This document shows, piece after piece, positions 17,726-26,957 of a stretch of 64,000 nt of DNA. The stretch spans positions 937,501 to 1,001,500 of the forward strand of contig CP119315.1 of NCBI GenBank assembly GCA_029202845.1, given 5' to 3'. The notes below the pieces were generated by a model that worked only from the letters and a program-made list of their open reading frames with translations, had not been told where the DNA came from and did no database searches. Position 1 is the stretch's first letter. Each line of letters opens with the position of its first letter. The stretch comes from Candidatus Sphingomonas colombiensis. GTDB lineage: Bacteria; Pseudomonadota; Alphaproteobacteria; Sphingomonadales; Sphingomonadaceae. The translations under genes were made by a program, and so were the position numbers.

Positions 17726-18562
17726 CTATGGCACGGGGAAATGCGGCATCCCGGCGAGAAACACATCGCGCGGCAGATCGCCTTGCCGCCAGGGCGACTG
17801 CTGGCCATCGGTTTCGCGATTGACGCTGGTGACGATGCGGCGAAAGGCGGCGTTGAGAGACTGGCGCCGCGCCAGCTCGACCGCCACCGCGCAGGCGAAG
17901 AAGCTGCCCCGCCCCGGCTCGCCATCGAATGCGACATTGCCCGGCTCGGTGGAGAACAGCGCCACGGTGGACATGCCGCGGAGCTCGCCCAATTGCGCGA
18001 GCCCCGCAGCGCCATCGCGCAGCGCGCTCATCGCGATGGTGGCCAGCGCACGGCTGCCGCCGGTCTTCATCTCCTCGACTTGCAACACGCTCTGTCCACT
18101 GTCCGCCGATTGGAACGGGTTGTTGCGACAGGCATCGATGATGATGATGCTCGCGCCGGCACGATCCGCGATCTGTTGAACGATCGCGTCGATCGCCAGC
18201 AGGCTGACGCCGTCGGCCGCGAGGAAATAGTTGCGCCCGCCGACCTGAAGCCCGTGGCCGGCATAATAGACCAGCGCGACATCCTCCTTGCGCAGCCGGC
18301 TGAGGAAGGCCGCGAGCCCCTCCTGCCACGCCTCGGCGTTCGCCTCCTCCAGCGATTGGATATCGGCGACCCCGGCGCGCGACAGCGCCGCCGCGATCAG
18401 GCGCCCGTCGACGATCGCATTGGCAAGATGCAGGTTCTTCTCCGCCCCCACATAATCCGCCGCGATCACCAGCGCGCGTGTCGCCGCCGTCGCGGGCTCC
18501 GCACAAAGCAGCCACATCGGAAGCAGCCACAGCATGAGACGAAACACGGCACGGGCGGACAT
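17726..18562 (-). CDS. Secreted caspase-family (C14) protease
   Basis: A 278-residue caspase-fold protein with a signal peptide (MSARAVFRLMLWLLPMWLLC, cleavage after ATAA). The catalytic His is in VYYAGHGLQ and the catalytic Cys in IIIDACRNNPF, the usual p20 pair of bacterial metacaspase-like enzymes (orthocaspases), so it looks active. The nucleotide just before the ATG at 18562 is preceded by GAGGGGGTG. It begins 19 bases after the stop of an outer-membrane barrel gene, in the same direction, so it should be translated from the same mRNA and act in the periplasm or outside the cell. Substrate and role are unknown. Confidence 0.88.
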   Translation of the reverse strand: MSARAVFRLMLWLLPMWLLCAEPATAATRALVIAADYVGAEKNLHLANAIVDGRLIAAALSRAGVADIQSLEEANAEAWQEGLAAFLSRLRKEDVALVYYAGHGLQVGGRNYFLAADGVSLLAIDAIVQQIADRAGASIIIIDACRNNPFQSADSGQSVLQVEEMKTGGSRALATIAMSALRDGAAGLAQLGELRGMSTVALFSTEPGNVAFDGEPGRGSFFACAVAVELARRQSLNAAFRRIVTSVNRETDGQQSPWRQGDLPRDVFLAGMPHFPVP

Positions 18563-18581
18563 GCTGGGAACACCCCCTCGC

Positions 18582-19631
18582 TTACAGGATATAGGACAGG
18601 CCAATATTGACGCCGTGGCTGACGCGCGGATCATCGAAATTGCGCGGGCCGCTCACCGGAAAGTAAAAGACGCCGCGATAGCGCAGATCCAGCGCCACCC
18701 GCTCGCTGAACCGCCGCAGGTAACCGACCGAAATGTCCGGGCCGACCGTGGTTTCCGATGGCCGGCGCGTTTCGTCGCGCACCGCATCGTCGCCGCGGGC
18801 GAATGTGGTGGCGAGCGTCAGCCGCTGTTCCGCCAGATGGCTGAGGTGCAGCAGGCCGTTCACATAAACCAGATTGCGCTGATCGACCGGGATGAACGCC
18901 GCCGCGCCGATGCGCGCGCCAAAGGTGTTCGACGTGCCTTCGCTCGTCGCGCTGAAGCGATCGACCGATAGCCCGAGATCGATCGGGCCGCCCAGCAGCG
19001 CGTTCACCAGATTGGTGCCATTCTGCGTCGCGGCGAACTCCCCGGATACGCTGAGCGCCGAGCGGACGCGCTCCAGCCGCACACCGCCGACGAACGAGAA
19101 GGTCTCGTTCAGCCGATGCTGGAGGGTCGCCTCCAGATCGAGCCGGCTGGAACGGACGCGCCCGCGCGATGAGGTGACGAGCAGATCTTCCGCCGTCGTC
19201 CCCAGCACCGACAGCCGCTGGGTGCTGCGCGAAATGGCACTGACGCTGGAAGCGGTGCTGCCATGAAGCGCGGTCAGGGTCAGCTGCGTGAGCTGATTGC
19301 CGGTCGGCGAAAAGGTGATCGAGGCGCCGTAAAGGGGGAAGAATATCTGATTGCCGCCCGACACGATCTGATTGTCGGCGACGTCGAACGAGGCAGCGGC
19401 ACCGAACAATTCACGCAATTGCGCATTGGTTGCCGCGATACGCGCGACGGTGCCCTGTTCGAATGCGACTTGCGCCGTGGTCTGCTGTTGCGAGCTATTG
19501 TCGAAATAGCCTGAAAAACGCGGCGTTATCGTAATTTGCGCCGCCGCGGCGGTGGACAGAAACGCCAGCGCCACGCCGCTTAACGCGCGCGCCAGCCTGC
19601 GCGCACCGCGCCCGGTCAGCCTGTCAGAAAT
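18582..19631 (-). CDS. Outer-membrane beta-barrel protein, unknown function
   Basis: A protein with a signal peptide (ARALSGVALAFLSTAAAAQ) followed by alternating amphipathic strands, many ending in aromatic residues, and a terminal ISYIL-like strand (NIGLSYIL). It looks like a barrel of the porin/OMP type; I do not recognise the family. The start is unclear: no ATG, GTG or TTG gives a tidy signal peptide. An ATT at 19631, 7 bases behind AAGGGGG, gives MISDRLTGRG plus a perfect signal sequence; an ATG at 19775 would add 48 residues of non-coding character and overlap the aminotransferase gene. It precedes the caspase-like gene by 19 bases. Confidence 0.65.
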   Translation of the reverse strand: MSDRLTGRGARRLARALSGVALAFLSTAAAAQITITPRFSGYFDNSSQQQTTAQVAFEQGTVARIAATNAQLRELFGAAASFDVADNQIVSGGNQIFFPLYGASITFSPTGNQLTQLTLTALHGSTASSVSAISRSTQRLSVLGTTAEDLLVTSSRGRVRSSRLDLEATLQHRLNETFSFVGGVRLERVRSALSVSGEFAATQNGTNLVNALLGGPIDLGLSVDRFSATSEGTSNTFGARIGAAAFIPVDQRNLVYVNGLLHLSHLAEQRLTLATTFARGDDAVRDETRRPSETTVGPDISVGYLRRFSERVALDLRYRGVFYFPVSGPRNFDDPRVSHGVNIGLSYIL

Positions 19632-19741
19632 GGTTCGCCCCCTTCGCCAAGCCCGAAATAGGCTCCAGCGGATTGCATCACGGCGACTGGTTAAAATTTC
19701 GCTGCCACCGGCAATTCGGCCGCCGCGGCGCGACGCCCGAT

Positions 19742-20884
19742 CTACGCCTGCGAACCCCCTTGCGCCGCGAACCATGGCGCAAGGCGACGCAGCGCCTCTT
19801 CGATCCGATCAGTCGATACCGCGAAACTGAAACGCATGAAGCGATGACCGTCGATAGGATCGAAATCGACCCCGGGCGCGGTCGCGACCCCGGTATCGAG
19901 CAACATCCGCATGCAGAAATCCATGCTGTCGTCAGTCAAATGACCAATATCGGCGTAAATATAGAAAGCCCCATCGGGGGGCGCGATCCGGCGCAGACCA
20001 AGCGCGGGGAGCGCCTCCAGCAACAATCCGCGATTGCGTGCATAGGTGCGGATATTGCCTTCCAGCTCGTCGCGCTCCTCGAACGCCACCAGCCCGGCAT
20101 GTTGCGCGAGCGACGGCGGCGTCAGGAACAGATTGCCCATCCGCGCGCGCGCCGCATCGATCAGTTCGGGCGGCGCCACCAGCCAGCCGAGCCGCCATCC
20201 CGCCATGCTGAAATATTTGGAAAAGCTGTTGATGATCAGTGCGCCCGCATCGTCGCACAACACCGATCGCGCCGGGCCGACATAGCTCAGCCCATGATAG
20301 ATCTCGTCCGAGATGATACGGATCCCGCGCCGACGGCATATATCGACGATCGCGGCCATCTCATCGGGCGCGATGATCGTGCCGGTCGGGTTTGCCGGGC
20401 TGGCGAGGATCAGCCCGTGCGGCGCGGGATCGAGTCGCTCGATCGCTGCGGCGGTGATCTGGAACCGCTCCGCCTCACCGCAACCGATCTCGACCGGATC
20501 GAGGTGCAAGGCCTTCACCGTGTTGCGATAGGCGACATAACCCGGCCGCGCGAACGCCACCCGCTCCCCCGGCGCGAACAGGCACGATAATGCGAGCACC
20601 AGCGCCGGCGATGCGCCGCACGTCAGGATCACCTGTTCGGGATCGACCGTGACGCCATGAACTTCGGCATAGTGACGCGCGATCCGCGCCTTGAGCGCGC
20701 CGCTTTCCCAATAGCCCATGCCATCGGTGTCGAGCACGCGATGCGCCGCCGCGATCGCCGCCGCTGGCGCGCCGGTGGAGGGCTGACCGAATTCCATATG
20801 GATCACCGAGCGCCCCTCTGCGGAGAGGCGGTGGGCGGTACGGCTGATGGCGATGGCGTGAAACGGATCGATGCTTGCGGACAT
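19742..20884 (-). CDS. Class I/II pyridoxal-phosphate aminotransferase
   Basis: A 380-residue fold-type I enzyme of the aspartate aminotransferase superfamily. Visible landmarks are the cofactor-phosphate loop TCGASPAL, ASPANPTG, the PLP-pairing Asp and Tyr in ISDEIYHGLSY, the Schiff-base lysine in NSFSKYFSMAGWRLGW and a C-terminal substrate arginine in FMRFSFAV. It is cytoplasmic. The amino-acid preference cannot be read from sequence. It is followed by the barrel-protein gene. Confidence 0.92.
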   Translation of the reverse strand: MSASIDPFHAIAISRTAHRLSAEGRSVIHMEFGQPSTGAPAAAIAAAHRVLDTDGMGYWESGALKARIARHYAEVHGVTVDPEQVILTCGASPALVLALSCLFAPGERVAFARPGYVAYRNTVKALHLDPVEIGCGEAERFQITAAAIERLDPAPHGLILASPANPTGTIIAPDEMAAIVDICRRRGIRIISDEIYHGLSYVGPARSVLCDDAGALIINSFSKYFSMAGWRLGWLVAPPELIDAARARMGNLFLTPPSLAQHAGLVAFEERDELEGNIRTYARNRGLLLEALPALGLRRIAPPDGAFYIYADIGHLTDDSMDFCMRMLLDTGVATAPGVDFDPIDGHRFMRFSFAVSTDRIEEALRRLAPWFAAQGGSQA

Positions 20885-20965
20885 GACGCGGGCTTAACCG
20901 CGTTGGCGGCGGAAGCAAATCGCGCTCACGGGAATGAGTTTGCCGGCGCTAAACGATACCCACGC

Positions 20966-21553
20966 CTATTCGCTGCCCGACGCCGCCCGTCCGCCAGTCG
21001 CGAACTGCGTCCGGAGTGCCTCCAGTTCCCATTGTCGCAGAGGCTCTAGCGCACCGGCCGCCTTGCCCGCGCGAAGGCGCTCGCGGTCCTTTTCGGAAGG
21101 TTCGATGCGGCGCACCCGGACCGCCGCCTGCCCCTGTGCCTTGATGCCAAGCCGATCGGCCGCCCCCCGCGACAGATCGATAATCCGCCCTTTCTGCAGA
21201 AACGGGCCACGATCATTGATCCGCACGATGATCCGCCGTCCCGTGTCGAGCGCCGTCACCTCGACATAGGTCGGCAAAGGAAGCGTAGTGTGGGCAGCGG
21301 TAATCCATTTCGGCCGAAAACGTTCACCATTGGCGGTACGGTTGCCGGATTCGCTGCCATACCAACTCGCATATCCGAGCAGGTCATAAGCCGGTGCGGC
21401 CGCCGGGACGTAAGTCGTTCCGCGTACCGCATAAGGCGGCCCGATCCGTACCGGGGTGTCACGCACGGGCCGGTAATTGCCGCCCGCGCATCCCGATAGG
21501 AGCAGGATTGCAGCGGCGATAACGGCCGTTTGGATATTCGCGTGTCTTGGCAT
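20966..21553 (-). CDS. rlpA: Septal ring lytic transglycosylase RlpA-like lipoprotein
   Basis: A 195-residue lipoprotein: the signal sequence ends with the lipobox LLSGC. The double-psi beta-barrel domain covers roughly residues 60-150 (GYASWYGSESGNRTANGERF, TAAHTTLPLPTYVEV, VRINDRGPF, IDLSRGAADRLG); the Asp of NDRGPF is a catalytic-site residue in RlpA. RlpA cleaves peptidoglycan stripped of stem peptides during division. The C-terminal SPOR domain found in longer relatives is absent and replaced by a short charged tail. Confidence 0.9.
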   Translation of the reverse strand: MPRHANIQTAVIAAAILLLSGCAGGNYRPVRDTPVRIGPPYAVRGTTYVPAAAPAYDLLGYASWYGSESGNRTANGERFRPKWITAAHTTLPLPTYVEVTALDTGRRIIVRINDRGPFLQKGRIIDLSRGAADRLGIKAQGQAAVRVRRIEPSEKDRERLRAGKAAGALEPLRQWELEALRTQFATGGRAASGSE

Positions 21554-21823
21554 GCATCGAGCCGTAACCGCTTGGAACGAAAGATTGAAGTCGCCGCACG
21601 TCGCTCAAGCCGCCGAACGCATCCGTCCACCACGTCACGACGCTTCCCCGCTTTTGGCCATGCCGCTCCGATCCGATGCGGGCGTTGCCAACCACCGATC
21701 TTACGGTGTTCGAGTTCAATCCTGGCCGCTATGGGCTGACATTGAACGAACTCGCCACCCGGTGTCACTGCGGCAAATGTCGAAGCGACCACGGCCGCGC
21801 AATGCCGGACGGAGCCAAACAGA
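21554..21823. other. Divergent gap between rlpA and the MHS transporter
   Basis: A 270-base stretch upstream of both genes. No convincing coding frame, RNA or strong promoter pair was seen. Confidence 0.4.
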
Positions 21824-23143
21824 ATGACTGAAGCCGTTCTCTCTCCCGAGACCGCGCCCGCCCGATCCGACGCCCTGTCCACTGCGGCGCGCCTGCGCGC
21901 GATCGTCGCGGGATCGATGGGCAATTTGATCGAATGGTATGACTTCTACGTCTATGCCTTCACCGCGCTCTATTTCTCCGCCGAGTTCTTTCCCAGCGGC
22001 GATCGCACCGCGCAATTGCTCGGCACATCGGGCATCTTCGCGGTCGGCTTCCTGCTCCGCCCGCTTGGTGGCTGGTATTTTGGCCGTTTCGCCGATCGAC
22101 ACGGTCGCCGCAGTGCGATGATCGTGTCGATCATCATGATGGGCGCCGGATCGGCGCTGATCGCGATTCTGCCCAATTATGCCGCGATCGGCGCTGCGGC
22201 GCCCGCGCTTCTGCTTGTCGGGCGCATGATCCAGGGCTTTTCGACCGGCGGCCAATATGGCACCGCCGCGACCTATCTCAGCGAGATATCCTTCAGCGGT
22301 CGCCGGGGATTTTTCGCGTCGTTCCAATATGTCACGCTGATCGGCGGGCAATTGCTCGCGCTTCTCGTGATCCTGCTTCTCCAGCAGGTGCTGAGCGCGG
22401 AGGCCATGCGCGGCTGGGGCTGGCGCGTGCCGTTCGCCCTGGGCGCGGTCGCCGCGCTCGCGATATTGCTGTTCCGCAACGCGCTGCATGAGACCGCGAA
22501 CCGTTCCGGCGGCCACCCGGACGCGGGCACGCTGCGTGGATTGCTCCCGCACTGGCGCCCGTTCGTCACGGTGCTCGGGCTGACGGCGGGCGGATCGCTG
22601 ATGTTCTACGTCTTCTCGACGTACATGCAGAAATACCTCGTCAACACCGCGCATATGGATCCCAAGACGGTCAATTGGGTGATGACCTCGGTCTTGATCC
22701 CGTTCGCCCTGCTGCAACCTGTATTCGGCGCGCTGTCCGATCGGATCGGGCGACGCACCAACATGCTGTTGTTCGGCGCATTGTCGACATTGCTGACCAT
22801 GCCGATCCTCAGCCTGCTGGCGGGCGTCACCAGCGCGTTCGCCGCGTTCGGGCTGATCCTCGCCGGGCTGACGATCAACAGCATCTACACGTCGATCAGC
22901 GGCCTGTTCAAAGCGGAGCTGTTCCCGATTCACATCCGCGCGCTGGGCGTCAGCCTCGCATATGGGATCGGCAACGCGTTGTTTGGCGGCACGGCGGAAT
23001 ATGTCGCGCTGAGCTTCAAGCAGGCGGGCAACGAAAGCGGTTTCTATTGGTATGTCACCGCGATCTGCGCCGTCGCGTTCGTCACCGCGATCCTGATGCG
23101 CGATACCAGCAAGGGCGATCCGCTGAGCGACGCGGTCGCCTGA
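21824..23143 (+). CDS. MFS transporter, metabolite:H+ symporter (MHS/KgtP type)
   Basis: A 439-residue inner-membrane protein with 12 predicted helices. GNLIEWYDFYVY in helix 1 is the hallmark of the MHS branch (KgtP, ProP, ShiA). The loop 2-3 motif is GRFADRHGRRSAM and its second-half copy is GALSDRIGRRTNML. RMIQGFSTGGQYG in helix 4 also matches. The branch imports dicarboxylates, osmolytes or aromatic acids with protons. Substrate not determined; no catabolic neighbours point to one. Confidence 0.92.
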   Translation: MTEAVLSPETAPARSDALSTAARLRAIVAGSMGNLIEWYDFYVYAFTALYFSAEFFPSGDRTAQLLGTSGIFAVGFLLRPLGGWYFGRFADRHGRRSAMIVSIIMMGAGSALIAILPNYAAIGAAAPALLLVGRMIQGFSTGGQYGTAATYLSEISFSGRRGFFASFQYVTLIGGQLLALLVILLLQQVLSAEAMRGWGWRVPFALGAVAALAILLFRNALHETANRSGGHPDAGTLRGLLPHWRPFVTVLGLTAGGSLMFYVFSTYMQKYLVNTAHMDPKTVNWVMTSVLIPFALLQPVFGALSDRIGRRTNMLLFGALSTLLTMPILSLLAGVTSAFAAFGLILAGLTINSIYTSISGLFKAELFPIHIRALGVSLAYGIGNALFGGTAEYVALSFKQAGNESGFYWYVTAICAVAFVTAILMRDTSKGDPLSDAVA

Positions 23144-23251
23144 GCCCACCCGCCGCTTTCCTTCCACGGCTCCGGCGCCATACCGATCGCCGGGCATAAG
23201 ATGGGGCCGGGGCCACGGCCTCAGAGGATAGGGAATATTTCCAATAGAATA

Positions 23252-23342
23252 TGGCGGAGCGGGAGGGATTCGAACCCTCGATACGGTTTTGCCGTATACT
23301 CACTTTCCAGGCGAGCGCCTTCGACCACTCGGCCACCGCTCC
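23252..23342 (-). tRNA. tRNA-Ser (GGA)
   Basis: A class II tRNA of 91 nucleotides with CCA encoded. The acceptor stem is GGAGCGG paired with CCGCTCC and the discriminator is G. The anticodon loop reads CTGGAAA, giving anticodon GGA, which reads UCC and UCU serine codons. A long variable arm (TATACGG...CCGTATC) and T-loop GGTTCGAATCC are present. Confidence 0.97.
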
Positions 23343-23441
23343 GCATGCCTTGGAGGGCGACGCACTAGGGTGCCGCGGCGGGATACGCAAGCGTTGGTGT
23401 TCACGATTGCATGATGCGCGCAGCGGCGGCAGCATCGGCGC

Positions 23442-24434
23442 ATGATTATCGACATGCTCGCACTGCTCAGCCTGCCCTTTACGCAAGCCGCCGCCGCAAC
23501 GACCGGCGCGACATCGCATGAGCCAGCGGCCGCGCCGTCCGAAATTGTCGCGCGCGCGCCGGCGGCGGACTGGCGCGCGATCCCGGCGGACGAACTGGCG
23601 GTCCTCGAACTGGCTCCCGATGCCGCCGGCCATCCTCGCCGCATTGTCATCCAGTTGCTCCCCGCCCCCTTCTCGCAAGCGTGGATCGACAACATCCGGC
23701 GGCTCGCCCGCGCGCACTGGTGGGACGGAACCAGCGTCAACCGGGTGCAGGACAATTACGTCGCGCAATGGGGCGATGCGACCGAGAAGAAGCCGCTGCC
23801 TCCCGGCCTGTCGCCGATCCCGCAGAGCGATTACGTCGCCGATCTCGGCCGCACCTATCTCGACGGCGCGATCGTGCGCCAGGCGGGATCGCGCGACTTC
23901 GTGGGCCGCGTGGCGAGCAGCGGACGAGATGCCTATGCGCCGCTGACCTTCAACTGGCGGGGTTGGCCGATCGCGGGCGCGCGACAGGGCGCGGATGGCG
24001 TCGCCGCCGAAACCGTCGCCTGGCCGGTACATTGCTATGGCATGGTCGGCGTTGGGCGGAACATGCCGCCGGATACCGGCAATGGCGCGGAGCTCTATGC
24101 GGTGATCGGCCACGCACCGCGCCATCTCGATCGCAATATCGCGCTGGTCGGACGGGTGATAGAGGGCATCGAGCATCTCTCCGCCTTGCCGCGCGGGACG
24201 GAGGCGCTCGGCATGTATGCGACCGCCGCGGAGCGCGTGCCGATCATATCGCTGCGCCTCGCGAGCGAACTGCCCGGCGCGGAGCAGCCCCGTTTCGAAT
24301 ATCTCGCGACCGACAGCGCCAGCTTCGTTCGGTACGCGGACGCCCGCGCCAATCGTCGTGACGAGTTCTTCATCCAACCGGCGGGCGGCGCCGACATCTG
24401 CAACGTGCCGACGCCGATCAGACGCGTGAAATAG
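23442..24434 (+). CDS. Secreted cyclophilin-type peptidylprolyl isomerase
   Basis: A 330-residue protein with a signal-like N-terminus (MLALLSLPFTQAAAA; an ATG at 23454 would serve equally). The cyclophilin-like domain includes the N-terminal segment IVIQLLPAPFSQAWIDNIRRLA and the late motif GHAPRHLDRNIALVGRVIEG, which matches the conserved end of the fold. Several catalytic-pocket positions are not obvious because of insertions, so activity is not assured. It should assist folding in the periplasm. It stands alone between tRNA-Ser and the Mla operon. Confidence 0.8.
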   Translation: MIIDMLALLSLPFTQAAAATTGATSHEPAAAPSEIVARAPAADWRAIPADELAVLELAPDAAGHPRRIVIQLLPAPFSQAWIDNIRRLARAHWWDGTSVNRVQDNYVAQWGDATEKKPLPPGLSPIPQSDYVADLGRTYLDGAIVRQAGSRDFVGRVASSGRDAYAPLTFNWRGWPIAGARQGADGVAAETVAWPVHCYGMVGVGRNMPPDTGNGAELYAVIGHAPRHLDRNIALVGRVIEGIEHLSALPRGTEALGMYATAAERVPIISLRLASELPGAEQPRFEYLATDSASFVRYADARANRRDEFFIQPAGGADICNVPTPIRRVK

Positions 24435-24592
24435 CGCCGGATGCCGATCGCCACTCCGTCAGGTTAAGCCGTGCCGGTTCGGACGCGCTCAACGGCCAGA
24501 ATATCGAAAGGCCCCGCGAACCGCGCACCCCGACCGGATATCGGGACAGAGCTTAACGTCGCTCGTAACGGCGCGATCGCACCTCGCGCGGG

Positions 24593-25174
24593 TTATTTCC
24601 CGACCCAATCAGCGACCGCCGCCGCCACCTGGTTCGCGCCCTGATTGAGCGCACGCCCAGCCGATGCGGCGTCGATCGCCGCGATCGGCACGCGCGCCTC
24701 GAAGCGCTGCTTTTCCACCTTGCCGCCGTCGCCACGCACCAGCGCGGCATCGAAGGTGACGATCGCGCTGGACGAGGCCGCATCGATGCCGAAACTGCGC
24801 AACTCACCGCTCAGCCGCGCCCCCGGATCGCCGAACGACTGCGCCGCGCCGAGCACGACGCGGCCAGTGCGCGCCGCGACCGTATCGGAGAGCAGGCGCG
24901 CGAACAGCCGCTGCGGCGCCTCCACCCATTGCGCGTCCTTCACATAAGCGATCGAGGTCGGCGTGGACTGTACCGGCACGCGCGCGGTGGCGAGCGCCTG
25001 CGGCACCACCGGCACCTGAATGGTGATCGTCTTGGCGCTGGCGGCATCCTGTTCCTGCCCCGCCTTCATCTGCTCCGTCGCGGTGAGATCGAGCAACGAG
25101 GGCGGCGGCTTCGAGCCGAAGCTGACGCAGGCGGCAAGCGGCAGCACCGCCAGAAAAATCGCAAATCGCTTCAT
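24593..25174 (-). CDS. ABC-type transport auxiliary lipoprotein (PqiC/MlaD-operon type)
   Basis: A 193-residue lipoprotein with lipobox LAAC directly after a short signal sequence (MKRFAIFLAVLPLAACV). The fold is that of the ABC_trans_aux family (DUF330/PqiC): TITIQVPVVPQALATARVPV, then SIAYVKDAQWVEAPQRLFARLL near residue 80. It is the last gene of the mlaE-mlaF-mlaD unit and should work with MlaD in moving lipids between inner and outer membrane. The ATG at 25174 sits six bases behind GAGG; an in-frame ATG at 25186 overlaps the mlaD stop and is also possible. Confidence 0.88.
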   Translation of the reverse strand: MKRFAIFLAVLPLAACVSFGSKPPPSLLDLTATEQMKAGQEQDAASAKTITIQVPVVPQALATARVPVQSTPTSIAYVKDAQWVEAPQRLFARLLSDTVAARTGRVVLGAAQSFGDPGARLSGELRSFGIDAASSSAIVTFDAALVRGDGGKVEKQRFEARVPIAAIDAASAGRALNQGANQVAAAVADWVGK

Positions 25175-25182
25175 CGTCCGCC

Positions 25183-26148
25183 TCATTTGCCGGGCTTATA
25201 ATCGGGGAGTTTCTGCTGGCCGAGCAACGAGCCCGCGCCATTGCGATCAACCTTCTCCGCGACCGAGGAAAGCGCCTGCGCCATATTGCGCAGATCGTGG
25301 ACCAACTGTCCCACCTCTGGCACGGTCTGCTTGGAGAAGGCCTGCAGCCCCGGCCGCGCATCGCCGATCGCGGCGTTCAGCGTGTCCGCGCTCTGCTTCG
25401 CGGAGCGGATCGCGTCGTTGAGATTGGCCATCGCCGGCTTCACGTCATCGGCGAGCACGCCGTTGGTGGTTTGCGCGAGATTGCCGATCTTCTCCGCCGC
25501 GTCACCCGCCTGCTGCACCGCGATGCGCGTCTGCGCCAGCGTGGCGGCGATTTCCGGCCCCCGATCGGCGAGCGCACGGCTCAGCCGGTTGGTATTATCC
25601 AGAATGCCGGCGATCGAGGCCTGATTCTTGTCGGTGACGAGCCCGGTCAGCTTTTCGGTCAGCGTCGAGAGCCGTTCGAGCAATTGCGGTGCGGAATTGA
25701 GGATCGCGCCCAGCCCGCCGGTACGCGTCGGGATCACCGGCACGCCATAGGGGCATTGATTGGCGCCGTCGTTCGTCGGGCAGGTGATCGGAGGAGCGCC
25801 CTTCACCGCGCCATCGAGGCTGACCGTGCTGGTGCCAGTGAAGCTGCCCTGAATCGTCGCGGTGGTGCCTTGCAGCACGGGCGTATCGTCGTTCACGCTG
25901 ATGCGGACGCGGACGAACTGGGGATCGTTCTTCGACAATTGAATCGATTTCACCTGCCCGGACGGCACGCCGGAATAGGTGACCGACGAGCCCTTCGCGA
26001 GCCCGTCCACCGATTGCTTGAAGAAGATGTCATATTCCTTCTCGGTCGCGCCGCCCAGACGCGCGATCCACACGGTGAACAACGCCAGCACCGCAAGCAG
26101 GATCAGCACGACCGATCCGACAAGGACATGGTTCGATCGGGTTTCCAT
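25183..26148 (-). CDS. mlaD: MCE-domain lipid-binding protein MlaD
   Basis: A 321-residue protein with one N-terminal membrane helix (HVLVGSVVLILLAVLALFTVW), then the MCE domain at about residues 40-118 (YDIFFKQSVDGLAKGSSVTYSGVPSGQVKSI is its typical start) and a long helical C-terminal tail that would form the pore or needle with other subunits. It is anchored in the inner membrane, facing the periplasm. It overlaps mlaF by one base (TGATG). It carries phospholipid between the MlaEF transporter and periplasmic partners. The longer tail is usual for the alphaproteobacterial form. Confidence 0.92.
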   Translation of the reverse strand: METRSNHVLVGSVVLILLAVLALFTVWIARLGGATEKEYDIFFKQSVDGLAKGSSVTYSGVPSGQVKSIQLSKNDPQFVRVRISVNDDTPVLQGTTATIQGSFTGTSTVSLDGAVKGAPPITCPTNDGANQCPYGVPVIPTRTGGLGAILNSAPQLLERLSTLTEKLTGLVTDKNQASIAGILDNTNRLSRALADRGPEIAATLAQTRIAVQQAGDAAEKIGNLAQTTNGVLADDVKPAMANLNDAIRSAKQSADTLNAAIGDARPGLQAFSKQTVPEVGQLVHDLRNMAQALSSVAEKVDRNGAGSLLGQQKLPDYKPGK

Positions 26149-26957
26149 CAGTCAGTCCCTGCCTTTTCGCGCGGCGCATGCGCTTCCTGCGTCGCCACCG
26201 CTGCGCGGCCACGCGGGCCGTTGAAATATTCCTGGATCCACGGATGATCCAGCGCCAACAGTTCCGGAATCGTGCCCACCGCGATCACCTTCTTGTCCGC
26301 CAGCACGGCGACACGATCGCAAATGGCGTAAAGCGTATCGAGATCGTGGGTGATCAGGAACACCGTGAGCCCCATGGTTTCCTGAAGCGAATGGGTAAGC
26401 TCGTCGAACGCCGCCGCGCCGATCGGATCGAGCCCGGCGGTCGGCTCGTCGAGGAACAGCAGTTCCGGGTCCATCGCCAGCGCGCGGGCCAGCCCGGCGC
26501 GTTTCCTCATGCCGCCGGAAAGCTCGGACGGGAATTTGGGGCCCGCGTCCGCCGGCAGCCCGGTCATCACCACCTTGTACGAGGCGATTTCATCGAGCAG
26601 CGCGAGATCGAGCTCGGGATAGAATTCGCGCAGCGGCACCTGCACATTCTCCGCCACCGTCAGCGTGGAGAATAATGCGCCACCTTGAAACAGCACGCCC
26701 CAGCGCTTGCGGATTTCCACCGCCTCTGTTTCGTCGCGGCCGATGGTCGGCTCGCCGAACACGGTGATCTCACCCTCGTCCGCCGGCTGAAGGCCGATGA
26801 TCGCGCGCATCAGCACCGATTTGCCGGTGCCCGATCCGCCGACCACGCCAAGAATCTCACCGCGCCGAACGTCGAGGCTCAGATCCTCGTGAACGGTTTG
26901 CTCGCCGAAGCTCGTGCTCAGGCCGCGCACGCGGATGATGCAATCGTCCTCCGCCAT
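26148..26957 (-). CDS. mlaF: ABC transporter ATP-binding protein MlaF
   Basis: A 269-residue ATPase. Walker A is GGSGTGKSVL near residue 40, the Q-loop lies in LFQGGALFSTL, the signature is LSGGMRKRAGLARAL, Walker B is LLFLDEPTAGLDPIG and the switch His is in FLITHDLDTLY. LSGGM and the overall sequence match MlaF/TtgA-type ATPases. The ATG at 26957 overlaps the mlaE stop (TGATG). It powers MlaE in the lipid asymmetry system. Confidence 0.95.
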   Translation of the reverse strand: MAEDDCIIRVRGLSTSFGEQTVHEDLSLDVRRGEILGVVGGSGTGKSVLMRAIIGLQPADEGEITVFGEPTIGRDETEAVEIRKRWGVLFQGGALFSTLTVAENVQVPLREFYPELDLALLDEIASYKVVMTGLPADAGPKFPSELSGGMRKRAGLARALAMDPELLFLDEPTAGLDPIGAAAFDELTHSLQETMGLTVFLITHDLDTLYAICDRVAVLADKKVIAVGTIPELLALDHPWIQEYFNGPRGRAAVATQEAHAPREKAGTD

